Position numbers and translations under genes: made by a program
From: an uncultured Lactobacillus sp.
GTDB taxonomy: Bacteria > Bacillota > Bacilli > Lactobacillales > Lactobacillaceae
NCBI GenBank assembly: GCA_946482425.1
Contig: CAMLRO010000013.1
Span: 1-27,416 of the forward strand
DNA: 27,416 nucleotides
Direction: 5' to 3'
The notes under the pieces: generated by a model
Told to the model about the DNA's origin: nothing
What the model saw: the letters and a program-made list of their open reading frames with translations, nothing else
Database searches by the model: none
Shown here: positions 7,521 to 14,977 of the stretch, piece after piece
Layout: each line of letters begins with the position of its first letter
How positions within the stretch are numbered: the stretch's first letter is position 1

Positions 7521-7898
7521 ATGGAAATTTTAAAGAGGCTTAAACCCGGTGACTTTTTAATTGTAGTAATTTTATTGATTATTAGTTTCACGCCCTTTTA
7601 TATGGTGCATAACTCCAGCAAAGAGAGTAATCAAGTTATCGCTATAGTAAAAGTTAATAATCGCCAAGTTAAAAAGCTTTCTTTAGATCAGGACCAAGAA
7701 TGGCAGTATCAAAAAGACGGTAAAATTAATATTTTACAGGTGAAAAACCACAAAATTCGCGCAATTGATGCTAACTGCAAGGACCAAGTATGTGTTAAAG
7801 AAGGCTGGAAAAGTAAAAGCGGAGATACAATTGTTTGTTTGCCACACAAATTTTTAGTTGAGTTAAAAAACGAAAATCAAATTGATGATGATAAATAG
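7521..7898 (+). CDS. eetA: EetA-like NusG domain II membrane protein
   Basis: Small membrane-anchored protein required, with EetB, for electron transfer from quinone to extracellular flavin in Listeria; its exact chemistry is not settled. Of the 125 residues, 13-30 form one transmembrane helix and the rest is an extracellular NusG domain II fold. The typical Cys arrangement is visible: NCKDQVCVKEGW (Cys86, Cys91) and VCLPHKFLVEL (Cys106). Despite the domain name it lacks the transcription-factor part of NusG. GAGGT lies 7 nt before the ATG. eetB follows after 11 nt, so the two are co-transcribed. Confidence 0.88.
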   Translation: MEILKRLKPGDFLIVVILLIISFTPFYMVHNSSKESNQVIAIVKVNNRQVKKLSLDQDQEWQYQKDGKINILQVKNHKIRAIDANCKDQVCVKEGWKSKSGDTIVCLPHKFLVELKNENQIDDDK

Positions 7899-7909
7899 AT
7901 TTAGATATT

Positions 7910-8455
7910 ATGACTGAAACAAATAGTTATTTACGCACGTATGTGTTTACAGGAATTTTATGCTCCCAAGGAATTATTCTTAGCGTGGTTGAGCAAATGT
8001 TTCCTGCACCCTTTTTCTTTGCACCTGGTGCTAGGCTTGGCCTAACCAATATTATTACGATGGTGGCATTAATGATTTTACCTTTTAAAGATTGTATTTT
8101 ACTGACGTTTTTGCGCTTAGTATTAGCCGCTTTGATGACAGGGGGCACCAGTACCTTTTTATTTGCTGCTGCAGGTTCATTTTTAAGTCTGTTTTTAATG
8201 AAAATGTTCTTACCTTTGGTTCCCAGATTTTTGAGCATAATAGGAGTATCAATCCTTGGCGGCGTCTGTCATAATTTTGGTCAATTATTAATTGCCGTGC
8301 TGCTAGCGCAAAGTAAATATGTTTTATTATATCTGCCATTATTGACAGTATTCGGAATTCTTTCTGGAACAATAGTTGGTCTTGTCAGTAGTTTTTTAAT
8401 GCATTACGTTGATGCATTGAGTTTTATTAAAGGGATAATTAATAAAGGTATTTAA
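7910..8455 (+). CDS. eetB: EetB-like Gx transporter family membrane protein
   Basis: A 181-residue polytopic membrane protein with about five to six helices. It carries the features of the Gx-transporter family (related to HepT/component I and to ECF S-components): the early stretch MFPAPFFFAPGARLGLTNI and later helices rich in Gly, Leu and Phe. In Listeria EetB is needed for EET; a role in moving quinone or electrons across the membrane has been suggested but not shown. It lies between eetA (11-nt gap) and dmkB (1-nt gap), so translation is probably coupled; no strong Shine-Dalgarno sequence is seen before its ATG. Confidence 0.85.
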   Translation: MTETNSYLRTYVFTGILCSQGIILSVVEQMFPAPFFFAPGARLGLTNIITMVALMILPFKDCILLTFLRLVLAALMTGGTSTFLFAAAGSFLSLFLMKMFLPLVPRFLSIIGVSILGGVCHNFGQLLIAVLLAQSKYVLLYLPLLTVFGILSGTIVGLVSSFLMHYVDALSFIKGIINKGI

Positions 8456-8456
8456 C

Positions 8457-9416
8457 ATGTCAAGGCTAGAAAAAGAATTAAGAAAAGTCCAAAGCAGCAT
8501 TCAAAAAAATATCAGGACTCCCAAAGGTAAACTGGGAGAAGCAATCAGGTACACATTTTCCAAGCCTGGCAAACAATTGCGTCCCAGTTTTGTCTTACTT
8601 TTTGGCAATATGGGTAATGAACCAAAAAAGGAAAGACTAATTAATATTGCCGGGTCAGTTGAAATCCTGCATAATGCGACGTTAATTCATGATGATATTA
8701 TAGACAATTCCAGTGTCAGAAGGGGCAGGGAATCAGTGCAGGCGAAATATGGCAAGACCATTGCGCTCTATGCTGGAGACTATTTATTTGCACTTTCATT
8801 ACAATTGCTCAGTGAGAATACTTCAAAAATAACTAATCTGCGCGTTAATGGCTCAACTATGCAAAAAATTCTTGCTGGTGAGACTACTCAATTTGGTAAT
8901 GAGTACAATACTTCGATTACCGAAAAAGAATATCTTGAACAAATTCGGGGCAAAACGGCAAGCTTGTTTGGCTATTCTTGCTATATTGGGGCGCTTGAAG
9001 GTGGTCTTAACAAAAGACTGGCCAGAAGTGCTCAGCAAGTAGGTGTGCTATTTGGACAAGCGTTTCAATTACGGGATGATATTTTAGATTACACTGCGTC
9101 AACTGCCGAATTAAAAAAGCCAGTTTTATCTGATGTAGTTAACGGTGTTTATACCGGGCCACTAATTTTTGCCTTAAAAAAAGATAACACTGGTAAATTA
9201 AATAAGCTGGTTAAGAAAGGTAGAAACATAAGTTCTAGTGAGTTAGCCCAAATAGAATATTTAGTCAATGAATTAGGCGGCATTAGGCACGCCCAGAAGC
9301 TGGCAAATGACTTTACGAGTAGTGCGTTAGCACTGCTTAAAGATAAATTTAGCAATTATTCTGGATATGATGAGGTTGTTGAGATAGTTCAGAAAATGCT
9401 TACCAGAAATTATTAA
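8457..9416 (+). CDS. dmkB: Polyprenyl diphosphate synthase supplying the EET quinone tail
   Basis: Trans-prenyltransferase that extends an allylic diphosphate with isopentenyl diphosphate to make the long-chain tail used by DmkA. At 319 residues it has normal family length. Both aspartate-rich motifs are intact: HDDIID followed by NSSVRRGR (Asp79, 80, 83) and LRDDILDYTA (Asp207, 208, 211). The usual GKPxGxDxxxG segment is altered to LKKPVLSDVVNG, a mild deviation. It starts 1 nt after the eetB stop and is followed by a strong terminator, so it closes the plus-strand arm. Chain length of the product cannot be read from the sequence. Confidence 0.9.
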   Translation: MSRLEKELRKVQSSIQKNIRTPKGKLGEAIRYTFSKPGKQLRPSFVLLFGNMGNEPKKERLINIAGSVEILHNATLIHDDIIDNSSVRRGRESVQAKYGKTIALYAGDYLFALSLQLLSENTSKITNLRVNGSTMQKILAGETTQFGNEYNTSITEKEYLEQIRGKTASLFGYSCYIGALEGGLNKRLARSAQQVGVLFGQAFQLRDDILDYTASTAELKKPVLSDVVNGVYTGPLIFALKKDNTGKLNKLVKKGRNISSSELAQIEYLVNELGGIRHAQKLANDFTSSALALLKDKFSNYSGYDEVVEIVQKMLTRNY

Positions 9417-9421
9417 ATAGC

Positions 9422-9456
9422 AAAAAAAGGAGGTTGATTATTCAACCTCCCTTTTT
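9422..9456 (+). terminator. Terminator of the EET plus-strand arm
   Basis: GGAGGTTGA (9429-9437) pairs with TCAACCTCC (9442-9450) over a 4-nt loop, flanked by A-run and T-run. The flanking A-run means it can also serve the convergent minus-strand gene at 9507. Confidence 0.9.
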
Positions 9457-9506
9457 GATATTAGGAAAACTTTTTAAGGTACTAAAGATGATTGTTAGTT
9501 TTTATT

Positions 9507-9821
9507 TTAAGCTTTTTTAGGCTTACGTGTAATGCCGAACAATACTTGCAAAACTACCAAAGCGCAATATGCAATAAGCATATATACCAAAAGGCTAATG
9601 TCTGCCCTAGTGGAAGAAAACCAATACCACTGATTGCCCTCAGTGCTATAGATCAAATCAGCCAGACCTAATAAAGCTAAAATCAAAACATTAATTATTG
9701 CAAAAATCCATAAGTTGCCGTTTTCATGTTTAGCAACATATATAATCGACCAGGCTGCTGACCATATTCCCCAAAGACCGGTAGCAGCAATTATAATCCA
9801 GTAAAAAACTGTAGCAAACAT
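9507..9821 (-). CDS. Small membrane protein of unknown function
   Basis: A 104-residue protein with three or four hydrophobic segments (roughly residues 4-30, 36-56 and 76-98), rich in Trp (GLWGIWSAAWSIIY, NQWYWF), and a basic tail RKPKKA. No family was recognised. ATG 9821 is chosen because AAGGAGG lies about 6 nt upstream; a UUG seven codons earlier overlaps that site. A 40-residue membrane peptide is encoded 48 nt upstream on the same strand and may be co-transcribed. Confidence 0.75.
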   Translation of the reverse strand: MFATVFYWIIIAATGLWGIWSAAWSIIYVAKHENGNLWIFAIINVLILALLGLADLIYSTEGNQWYWFSSTRADISLLVYMLIAYCALVVLQVLFGITRKPKKA

Positions 9822-9869
9822 ATTATGCCTCCTTCTCAACAACTTTATTTTACCATAAAGTTCATAAGA

Positions 9870-9992
9870 TCACATGTTTAATTTGTGAGCAAGTGCAAAT
9901 AGTTTTTTGCCAGCTGCTAATCCTATTACCAGCAGGATTAATAAAAAAAGCTTAGAAATTTGTTCAAAATAATTACTAATTGTACTTGACAT
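9870..9992 (-). CDS. 40-residue single-helix membrane peptide
   Basis: ATG 9992 to TGA 9870 encodes 40 residues. One hydrophobic helix, LFLLILLVIGLAAGKKLF, sits in the middle, with a polar N-terminus (MSSTISNYFEQ) and a basic C-terminus. AAAGG lies 8 nt upstream of the ATG, a good initiation site. The start codon overlaps the -35 box of the divergent liv promoter (9986-9991), so expression of the two may interfere. It resembles many small membrane peptides in size and build (including type I toxins), but there is no evidence for a toxin role and no antisense RNA was identified. Confidence 0.5.
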   Translation of the reverse strand: MSSTISNYFEQISKLFLLILLVIGLAAGKKLFALAHKLNM

Positions 9993-10014
9993 GCTACATA
10001 CCTTTACTTATAAT
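9986..10014 (+). promoter_or_regulatory. Consensus promoter of the liv operon
   Basis: TTGACA (9986-9991), a 17-nt spacer and TATAAT (10009-10014): a perfect sigma-A promoter. Transcription would start near 10021, giving a 5' leader of about 260 nt before livJ. Confidence 0.88.
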
Positions 10015-10051
10015 CCTAAGTATTAAATTAAATTTTGAGGAGGCAATTTTA

Positions 10052-10141
10052 ATGAAATATCAATTTTTAAGTAAACGAATCAACATTAGAAACAGCATTT
10101 CTCAAAATTTGATTGCCTTGTTGTTGTCGCGTAGGACTTAG
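10052..10141 (+). CDS. Leader peptide of the branched-chain amino-acid transporter operon
   Basis: GAGGAGG (10037-10043) precedes ATG 10052, and the ORF ends at TAG 10139-10141 after 29 residues. Near its end it reads NLIALLLSRRT: TTG ATT GCC followed by three consecutive TTG codons (10118-10126). It lies inside the long 5' leader of livJ, between a consensus promoter and a terminator-like hairpin, and downstream genes import Leu/Ile/Val. This combination suggests a leader peptide whose translation senses charged tRNA-Leu and possibly tRNA-Ile. The peptide is basic and has no recognised function of its own. Confidence 0.65.
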   Translation: MKYQFLSKRINIRNSISQNLIALLLSRRT

Positions 10142-10172
10142 CGTGAAAGAATTACTTTTAGTAATTAACATG

Positions 10173-10256
10173 TTGAGCCCTTGTTTGCGTCTTAATGAAT
10201 AGGGCTTAACAAATAACTATCTTGGGCCTCATTCATTAAGTTGAATGAGGTTTTTG
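10173..10256 (+). promoter_or_regulatory. Attenuator of the liv operon (terminator and alternative pairing)
   Basis: Terminator: CCTCATTCA (10227-10235) pairs with TGAATGAGG (10242-10250), followed by TTTTT. Competing pairing: CTTAATGAAT (10191-10200) is exactly complementary over 10 nt to ATTCATTAAG (10231-10240), which contains part of the terminator 5' arm, so both cannot form at once. The 10191-10200 segment itself lies in the loop of an upstream hairpin, TTGAGCCCT (10173-10181) with AGGGCTTAA (10201-10209). A further small hairpin (10150-10156 with 10160-10166) lies just after the leader stop. No T-box motif was found, so ribosome-mediated attenuation is the favoured reading. Confidence 0.65.
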
Positions 10257-10283
10257 TTACCAGGCTAGTTAGAGAAGGAGAAA

Positions 10284-11483
10284 ATGATGAACAAGTTTAC
10301 TAAAAAAATGATGGGTATCCTAACGGTAGGAACAGCTGCCTTTATGATGGCAGGTTGTTCAGTTGCCAAGAATAGTAACAGTAGCGGTACTCATCAAGAT
10401 AAAGACACTGTCAAAATTGGTGTCAATATGGAATTATCTGGCACGGCTGCAGGTTACGGAAATGCTCAGAAACAGGGAATTCAGCTAGCAGCAGCTGAAA
10501 TTAACAAGGCTGGCGGCATTGATGTTAACGGTCATAAAAAGAAAATTAAGCTGATTATTCGCGATAACAAAACAGCGATTGCTACTTCTGCTTCGGTAGC
10601 AGCACAACTGGTAAATAAAGATAAGGTAGCAGCAATTGTAGGGCCGGCCACTACTAATGCGGGAACAGCTGAAATTCCTAATATTACTAAAGCAGCAGTT
10701 CCCAGCGTGAGTCCTTCTGCAACTGATCCTGATTACACTAAACAGAAAAACGGCAAGGTTCAACCATACGTTTTTAGAGCTTGTTTCCAAAACAATTTCC
10801 AAGGAGAAAGTGCCGCTAAGTTTGTCACAAAGAAGCTGAAAGCAAAGCGTGTAGCCGTTTACGCTGATAATTCAAGTGATTACGGTACTGGTTTAGCAAA
10901 AGCCTTTAAGAATACATATAAGGGTAAAGTAGTTGATAGCCAAACATATTCAGAAGGTGACAAGGACTTTAACGCCGTTTTAACTTCATTTAAGTCAAAG
11001 AAGATTGACGCTATTTATGTTCCGGGCTATTACACAGAAGTTGGTCTGATTGTTAAGCAGGCACGGCAAATGGGTATTAAAGTACCAATCGTGGGTAGTG
11101 ACGGTATGGCTGATCCTAAACTTGCCCAAATTGCTGGTGCTAAGAATGCTACCAAAGTTTACTACACTACACCATTTTCCACTCGTGTAGCTGCTAAAAA
11201 TCCAACAGCTGTCAAGTTTATGAATGCCTTTAAAGCACGTTATCATGCACCGGCTCCAACATTTTCAGCTTTAGCTTATGATGCAGTCTACATGGTTAAG
11301 ACTGCCATTGAACAACAAAAATCAGATGATTCAACTAAAGTCGCTGCCGGCTTAGCTAAGATAAAAGATTTTGATGGGGTTACCGGTAAGATTACAGTTA
11401 ATAAAACTCATGACCCAGAAATGCCAATTGCAATTGAAGAAATGACTAATGGCAAAGTAAGTAATTCATTTAGTGTTGAATAG
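10284..11483 (+). CDS. livJ: Branched-chain amino-acid ABC transporter, substrate-binding lipoprotein
   Basis: Captures Leu/Ile/Val (or a related amino acid) outside the membrane and delivers it to LivHM. The 399-residue protein starts with a lipoprotein signal ending MAGC (Cys25). A type I periplasmic-binding fold of the LivJ family follows: DTVKIGVNMELSGTAAGYG, AAAEINKAGGIDVNGHK and IVGPATTNAG near the front, and SALAYDAVYMVKTAI near the end. GAAGGAG precedes ATGATG; either Met could start it. It is the first gene of livJHMGF, after the attenuator. Substrate is inferred from family, from the neighbouring LivHMGF genes and from the leader peptide. Confidence 0.92.
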   Translation: MMNKFTKKMMGILTVGTAAFMMAGCSVAKNSNSSGTHQDKDTVKIGVNMELSGTAAGYGNAQKQGIQLAAAEINKAGGIDVNGHKKKIKLIIRDNKTAIATSASVAAQLVNKDKVAAIVGPATTNAGTAEIPNITKAAVPSVSPSATDPDYTKQKNGKVQPYVFRACFQNNFQGESAAKFVTKKLKAKRVAVYADNSSDYGTGLAKAFKNTYKGKVVDSQTYSEGDKDFNAVLTSFKSKKIDAIYVPGYYTEVGLIVKQARQMGIKVPIVGSDGMADPKLAQIAGAKNATKVYYTTPFSTRVAAKNPTAVKFMNAFKARYHAPAPTFSALAYDAVYMVKTAIEQQKSDDSTKVAAGLAKIKDFDGVTGKITVNKTHDPEMPIAIEEMTNGKVSNSFSVE

Positions 11484-11511
11484 ATCCAAAATTTAAAAGG
11501 GGCGCTTAAAT

Positions 11512-12390
11512 TTGCAAACAGTATTACAGCAAATCATTAATGCCTTGTCACTGGGCTCAATATATGCCTTGCTGGCGTTAGGCTATAGCATGGTTTACGG
11601 CATTATTAATTTAATTAACTTTGCTCATGGCGATATCTACATGCTAGGGGCATTCTTTGCCTACTATGTAATTAATGCTTGGCATTTTAACTTCATCACG
11701 GCATTACTTTCAGCAATGATTGTTGGTGCGGTTTCGGGTGTAGTGATCGAGTATTTTGCTTATAGACCATTGCGTAAATCACCGCGAATTGCTGTCTTAA
11801 TAACAGCTATCGGAGTTTCATTTTTACTTGAAAATGGCATGTCTTACTTTGTGGGTTCAAACGCACGTAGTTTTCCGCAGGTAATTGAACAAGTCAACTA
11901 TGTTTTTGGCGGCGTTCAAATTTCTAATATTCAAATTTTAATTTTAGTGACTGCTTTGATACTAATGGTTTCACTGCAACTGATTATTAAAAAAACTAAG
12001 ATGGGACGTGCAATGCGGGCTGTATCTGTTGATCCTGCTGCTGCTGAATTAGTTGGGGTTAATGTTAATCACACGATTTCTTTTACTTTTGCCTTGGGTT
12101 CAGCTTTAGCTGGTGCGGCAGGAGTGCTGATTGGCATGTACTATAATCAAATTGATCCTTTAATGGGGATGACTCCCGGCATTAAAGCCTTTGTGGCAGC
12201 CGTTTTAGGAGGAATTGGTTCGGTACCCGGTGCCTCACTTGGTGGCTTCTTAATCGGTATTTTAGAAACCTTCTTCCAATCTATCGGTTTGTCCGCATAT
12301 AAAGATGCAGTAGTTTATCTTGTGTTAATAGTCATTTTGCTCTTTTTACCAGCAGGTATTTTCGGCAAAAATGCCAAGGAAAAGGTATAG
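11512..12390 (+). CDS. livH: Branched-chain amino-acid ABC transporter permease LivH
   Basis: One of two membrane subunits forming the translocation path. The 292-residue polytopic protein begins QTVLQQIINALSLGSIYALLALG and carries YGIINLINFAHGDIYMLGAF, both standard for LivH. The TTG at 11512 is used as start: AAAAGGGG lies about 8 nt upstream. It follows livJ after 28 nt and is followed by livM after 8 nt. Confidence 0.93.
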   Translation: MQTVLQQIINALSLGSIYALLALGYSMVYGIINLINFAHGDIYMLGAFFAYYVINAWHFNFITALLSAMIVGAVSGVVIEYFAYRPLRKSPRIAVLITAIGVSFLLENGMSYFVGSNARSFPQVIEQVNYVFGGVQISNIQILILVTALILMVSLQLIIKKTKMGRAMRAVSVDPAAAELVGVNVNHTISFTFALGSALAGAAGVLIGMYYNQIDPLMGMTPGIKAFVAAVLGGIGSVPGASLGGFLIGILETFFQSIGLSAYKDAVVYLVLIVILLFLPAGIFGKNAKEKV

Positions 12391-12398
12391 GTGGCAAA

Positions 12399-13355
12399 AT
12401 GAAGGTTAATTGGAAATACATTTTATCGTGGCTCGTAATTATGGTAGCCGGCTTTTACTTAATTAACGCTTTAATCATAGTTGGCGTAATTGATGATTTT
12501 ATTGAAAACATGCTGGTTACGATTGGCATTAATATTATTTTGGCAACAGGTTTGAACCTGATTATCGGCTTTAGCGGTCAGTTTTCACTGGGTCATGCCG
12601 GTTTTATGGCAATTGGTGCGTACGCTACTGCAATCATTACGCAACACATGAGTAATGAAGTTGGTTTTTTGCTTTCACTGCTAGTAGGTGTGCTTTTAGC
12701 CGTCATTATTGCGGGTGTGATTGGAACAGCCACATTTATTCGCTTGAAAGGCGACTATCTGGCAATTGCCACGTTAGGGGCTGCTGAAATTATTCGCAAC
12801 GTAATTAATAATTTGAAAATTACGGGCGGCTCTGCCGGCATGTTTAATATTCCCCAGTTATGTTCATGGCCTACCGTTTATATCTTAGTTTGTGTGACTA
12901 CAATCGTTTTGATGAATTTTATTCGTTCCAAAAATGGGCGTGCAATTAAGGCTGTGCGTGAAGATGAGATAGCCGCTGAAGCAATGGGCATTAATACTAC
13001 TAAATGGAAATTAGCTGCTTTTGTATTGGGCGCAGCTACTGCTGCTATCGCCGGCAGTTTACATGCCTCTTATTTACAAACAATTTCACCATCAAATTTT
13101 GGTATCATGGAATCAATTTCTATCTTAGTTATAGTTGTTTTAGGTGGTGTTGGTAGTATGACAGGTACATTTGTAGCAGCAACTGTGCTGGGAGTTTTAG
13201 ATACTGTTTTACAAAACTTTGGTTCTTTGAGAATGGTTATCTATGCTATTGCCCTCATATTAATTATGATTTTCAAACCATCTGGGCTTTTAGGTAATTG
13301 GGAATTTTCACTTAAAAACTTAACCCGCCATTTTGGCAAAAAGGAAAGAGGCTAG
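12399..13355 (+). CDS. livM: Branched-chain amino-acid ABC transporter permease LivM
   Basis: Second membrane subunit of the Liv transporter, 318 residues. LivM-type motifs are visible: NLIIGFSGQFSLGHAGFMAIGAY near residues 50-75, RLKGDYLAIATLGAAEIIRN in the middle (coupling region to the ATPases) and VLGGVGSMTGTF near residues 245-260. About eight to nine hydrophobic helices. It lies between livH and livG with gaps of 8 and 3 nt, so the operon is tightly coupled. Confidence 0.93.
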   Translation: MKVNWKYILSWLVIMVAGFYLINALIIVGVIDDFIENMLVTIGINIILATGLNLIIGFSGQFSLGHAGFMAIGAYATAIITQHMSNEVGFLLSLLVGVLLAVIIAGVIGTATFIRLKGDYLAIATLGAAEIIRNVINNLKITGGSAGMFNIPQLCSWPTVYILVCVTTIVLMNFIRSKNGRAIKAVREDEIAAEAMGINTTKWKLAAFVLGAATAAIAGSLHASYLQTISPSNFGIMESISILVIVVLGGVGSMTGTFVAATVLGVLDTVLQNFGSLRMVIYAIALILIMIFKPSGLLGNWEFSLKNLTRHFGKKERG

Positions 13356-13358
13356 TAT

Positions 13359-14141
13359 ATGGCACACTTATTACAGGTTGAACATGTAGTGCGCAAATTT
13401 GGCGGATTGACTGCAGTTAATGACGTTTCACTTCATTTAGATAAGCATGAACTAGTTGCCTTGATTGGACCTAATGGTGCGGGCAAGACCACTTTATTTA
13501 ATTTGTTAACTGGTATGGTGCAGGTAACAAGCGGCAAAATCAATTTACAAGTTAATAATCAAAATTATGACTTAACCCATAAAAGTGCTGTTCAAATTGC
13601 TGACTTGGGCTTATCCAGAACTTTTCAGAATATTCGGTTATTTAAAAACTTGTCTGTCATGGATAACGTTTTAACTGCAATGACCAATGAGTACCAAGAA
13701 GGCTTTTTAACCACTGTCTTTCGTTTGCCCCGTTATTATAAAACTGAGAAGGACATGAAAGAAGCGGCACAAAAACTACTAGCAATTTTTGATTTAACTG
13801 AAAACGAAAATACTCTTGCCAAAAATTTGCCCTATGGTACACAAAGACGGTTAGAAATTGTCCGTGCTTTAGCTACACAACCGCAAATTCTTTTCTTAGA
13901 CGAACCTGCTGCCGGTATGAACCCCGAAGAAACAGCTGACTTAACCAATCTTATCAAATACATTCAAAAAGAATTTCAAATTACCGTTCTTCTAATAGAA
14001 CATGACATGTCTTTAGTAATGAATTTAGCAGAACGAATTTATGTTCTTGATCAAGGAGAAATGCTTGCTACTGGCAGTCCAGAAGAAGTCAAAGCAAATC
14101 CTAAAGTGATTGAAGCATATCTAGGAGAGGGTGAAGACTAG
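13359..14141 (+). CDS. livG: Branched-chain amino-acid ABC transporter ATPase LivG
   Basis: Cytoplasmic ATPase subunit, 260 residues, normal length. Walker A GPNGAGKT (37-44), a Q-loop in SRTFQNIRLF, a signature variant LPYGTQRRLEI in place of LSGGQ (normal for LivG), Walker B ILFLDEPAAGMNPEE, and the switch His in LLIEHDM. It pairs with LivF to power LivHM. A GGAAAGAGG sequence precedes the ATG; the TAG stop abuts the livF ATG. Confidence 0.95.
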   Translation: MAHLLQVEHVVRKFGGLTAVNDVSLHLDKHELVALIGPNGAGKTTLFNLLTGMVQVTSGKINLQVNNQNYDLTHKSAVQIADLGLSRTFQNIRLFKNLSVMDNVLTAMTNEYQEGFLTTVFRLPRYYKTEKDMKEAAQKLLAIFDLTENENTLAKNLPYGTQRRLEIVRALATQPQILFLDEPAAGMNPEETADLTNLIKYIQKEFQITVLLIEHDMSLVMNLAERIYVLDQGEMLATGSPEEVKANPKVIEAYLGEGED

Positions 14142-14852
14142 ATGGCTATGTTAGAAGTACGAGATTTGTCTGTTAACTATGGTGTCATTCAAGCAGTTAA
14201 AAACGTCAGTTTTGAAATTAATCAAGGTGAAATAGTAACTTTAATAGGAGCTAATGGTGCCGGCAAATCAACTATTGTCAAGACGATTTCAGGTTTGCTT
14301 AAGCCTAAGAGCGGTCAGATTTTATATCTTGGTAAAGAAATTGAACATAAAAGTGCGCCGCAAATCGTCAGCGCCGGCATTTCACAAGTTGCAGAAGGCA
14401 GACATATTTTTGCAGGGATGACAGTAATGGAAAATCTGCAAATGGGAGCCTTTCTCCAAAAAAATCATGAAGAAACTGCAAAGACTTATCAGGAAATCTT
14501 CAAACGATTCCCTATTTTGCAAAAAAGGCGTCACCAAGATGCCGCTACACTGTCTGGTGGTGAGCAGCAAATGCTGGCAATGGGTCGTGCCTTAATGGCA
14601 AAGCCCAAATTGCTGTTATTAGATGAACCCTCAATGGGGCTTTCGCCTTTATATATTCAGGAAATTTTTAAAATCATTAAAGAACTGAATGAAAAGGGCA
14701 CGACTATTTTATTGATTGAGCAAAATGCTAAACAAGCATTATCGATTGCCGATCGCGGGTATGTGCTTGCAACTGGAGTAGTGCAATTAAGCGGCACTGG
14801 TAAAGAACTATTAGCTAATCCGGAAGTCCAGAAGGTCTATTTTGGTGGTTAA
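14142..14852 (+). CDS. livF: Branched-chain amino-acid ABC transporter ATPase LivF
   Basis: Second ATPase subunit, 236 residues. Walker A GANGAGKS, Q-loop in GISQVAEGRHIF, signature LSGGEQQMLAMGRAL, Walker B LLLLDEPSMGLSP, switch His replaced by Gln in LLIEQNA, which is usual for LivF. The ATG starts immediately after the livG stop (zero gap), with GGAGAGGG inside the livG end serving as Shine-Dalgarno sequence. It ends the operon; a perfect 38-nt palindromic terminator follows. Confidence 0.95.
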   Translation: MAMLEVRDLSVNYGVIQAVKNVSFEINQGEIVTLIGANGAGKSTIVKTISGLLKPKSGQILYLGKEIEHKSAPQIVSAGISQVAEGRHIFAGMTVMENLQMGAFLQKNHEETAKTYQEIFKRFPILQKRRHQDAATLSGGEQQMLAMGRALMAKPKLLLLDEPSMGLSPLYIQEIFKIIKELNEKGTTILLIEQNAKQALSIADRGYVLATGVVQLSGTGKELLANPEVQKVYFGG

Positions 14853-14921
14853 CAGATAGTATTTTTTTAAGTAAAAAAATTTTAAATACAATCTTAGGTC
14901 AAAAATAAACTAAACTACATT

Positions 14922-14960
14922 AAAAGGCTAACTTTTATAATTATAAAAGTTAGCCTTTTT
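14922..14960. terminator. Perfect palindromic bidirectional terminator
   Basis: Positions 14922-14959 form a 19+19 palindrome without spacer: AAAAGGCTAACTTTTATAA followed by its exact reverse complement, ending in TTTT(T). It can terminate both livF and the convergent methyltransferase gene. Confidence 0.88.
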
Positions 14961-14977
14961 AGTGAATTTAAGCGGGT

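Noticed and set aside
10021..10283. T-box riboswitch upstream of the liv operon
   Set aside because: The leader is long enough and ends in a terminator, but no T-box sequence like AGGGTGGNACCGCG or recognisable stem I was found; the leader ORF explains the region better.
10485..10802. 105-codon minus-strand ORF inside livJ
   Set aside because: Antisense shadow of the livJ frame; Cys/Arg-rich product with no recognisable features.
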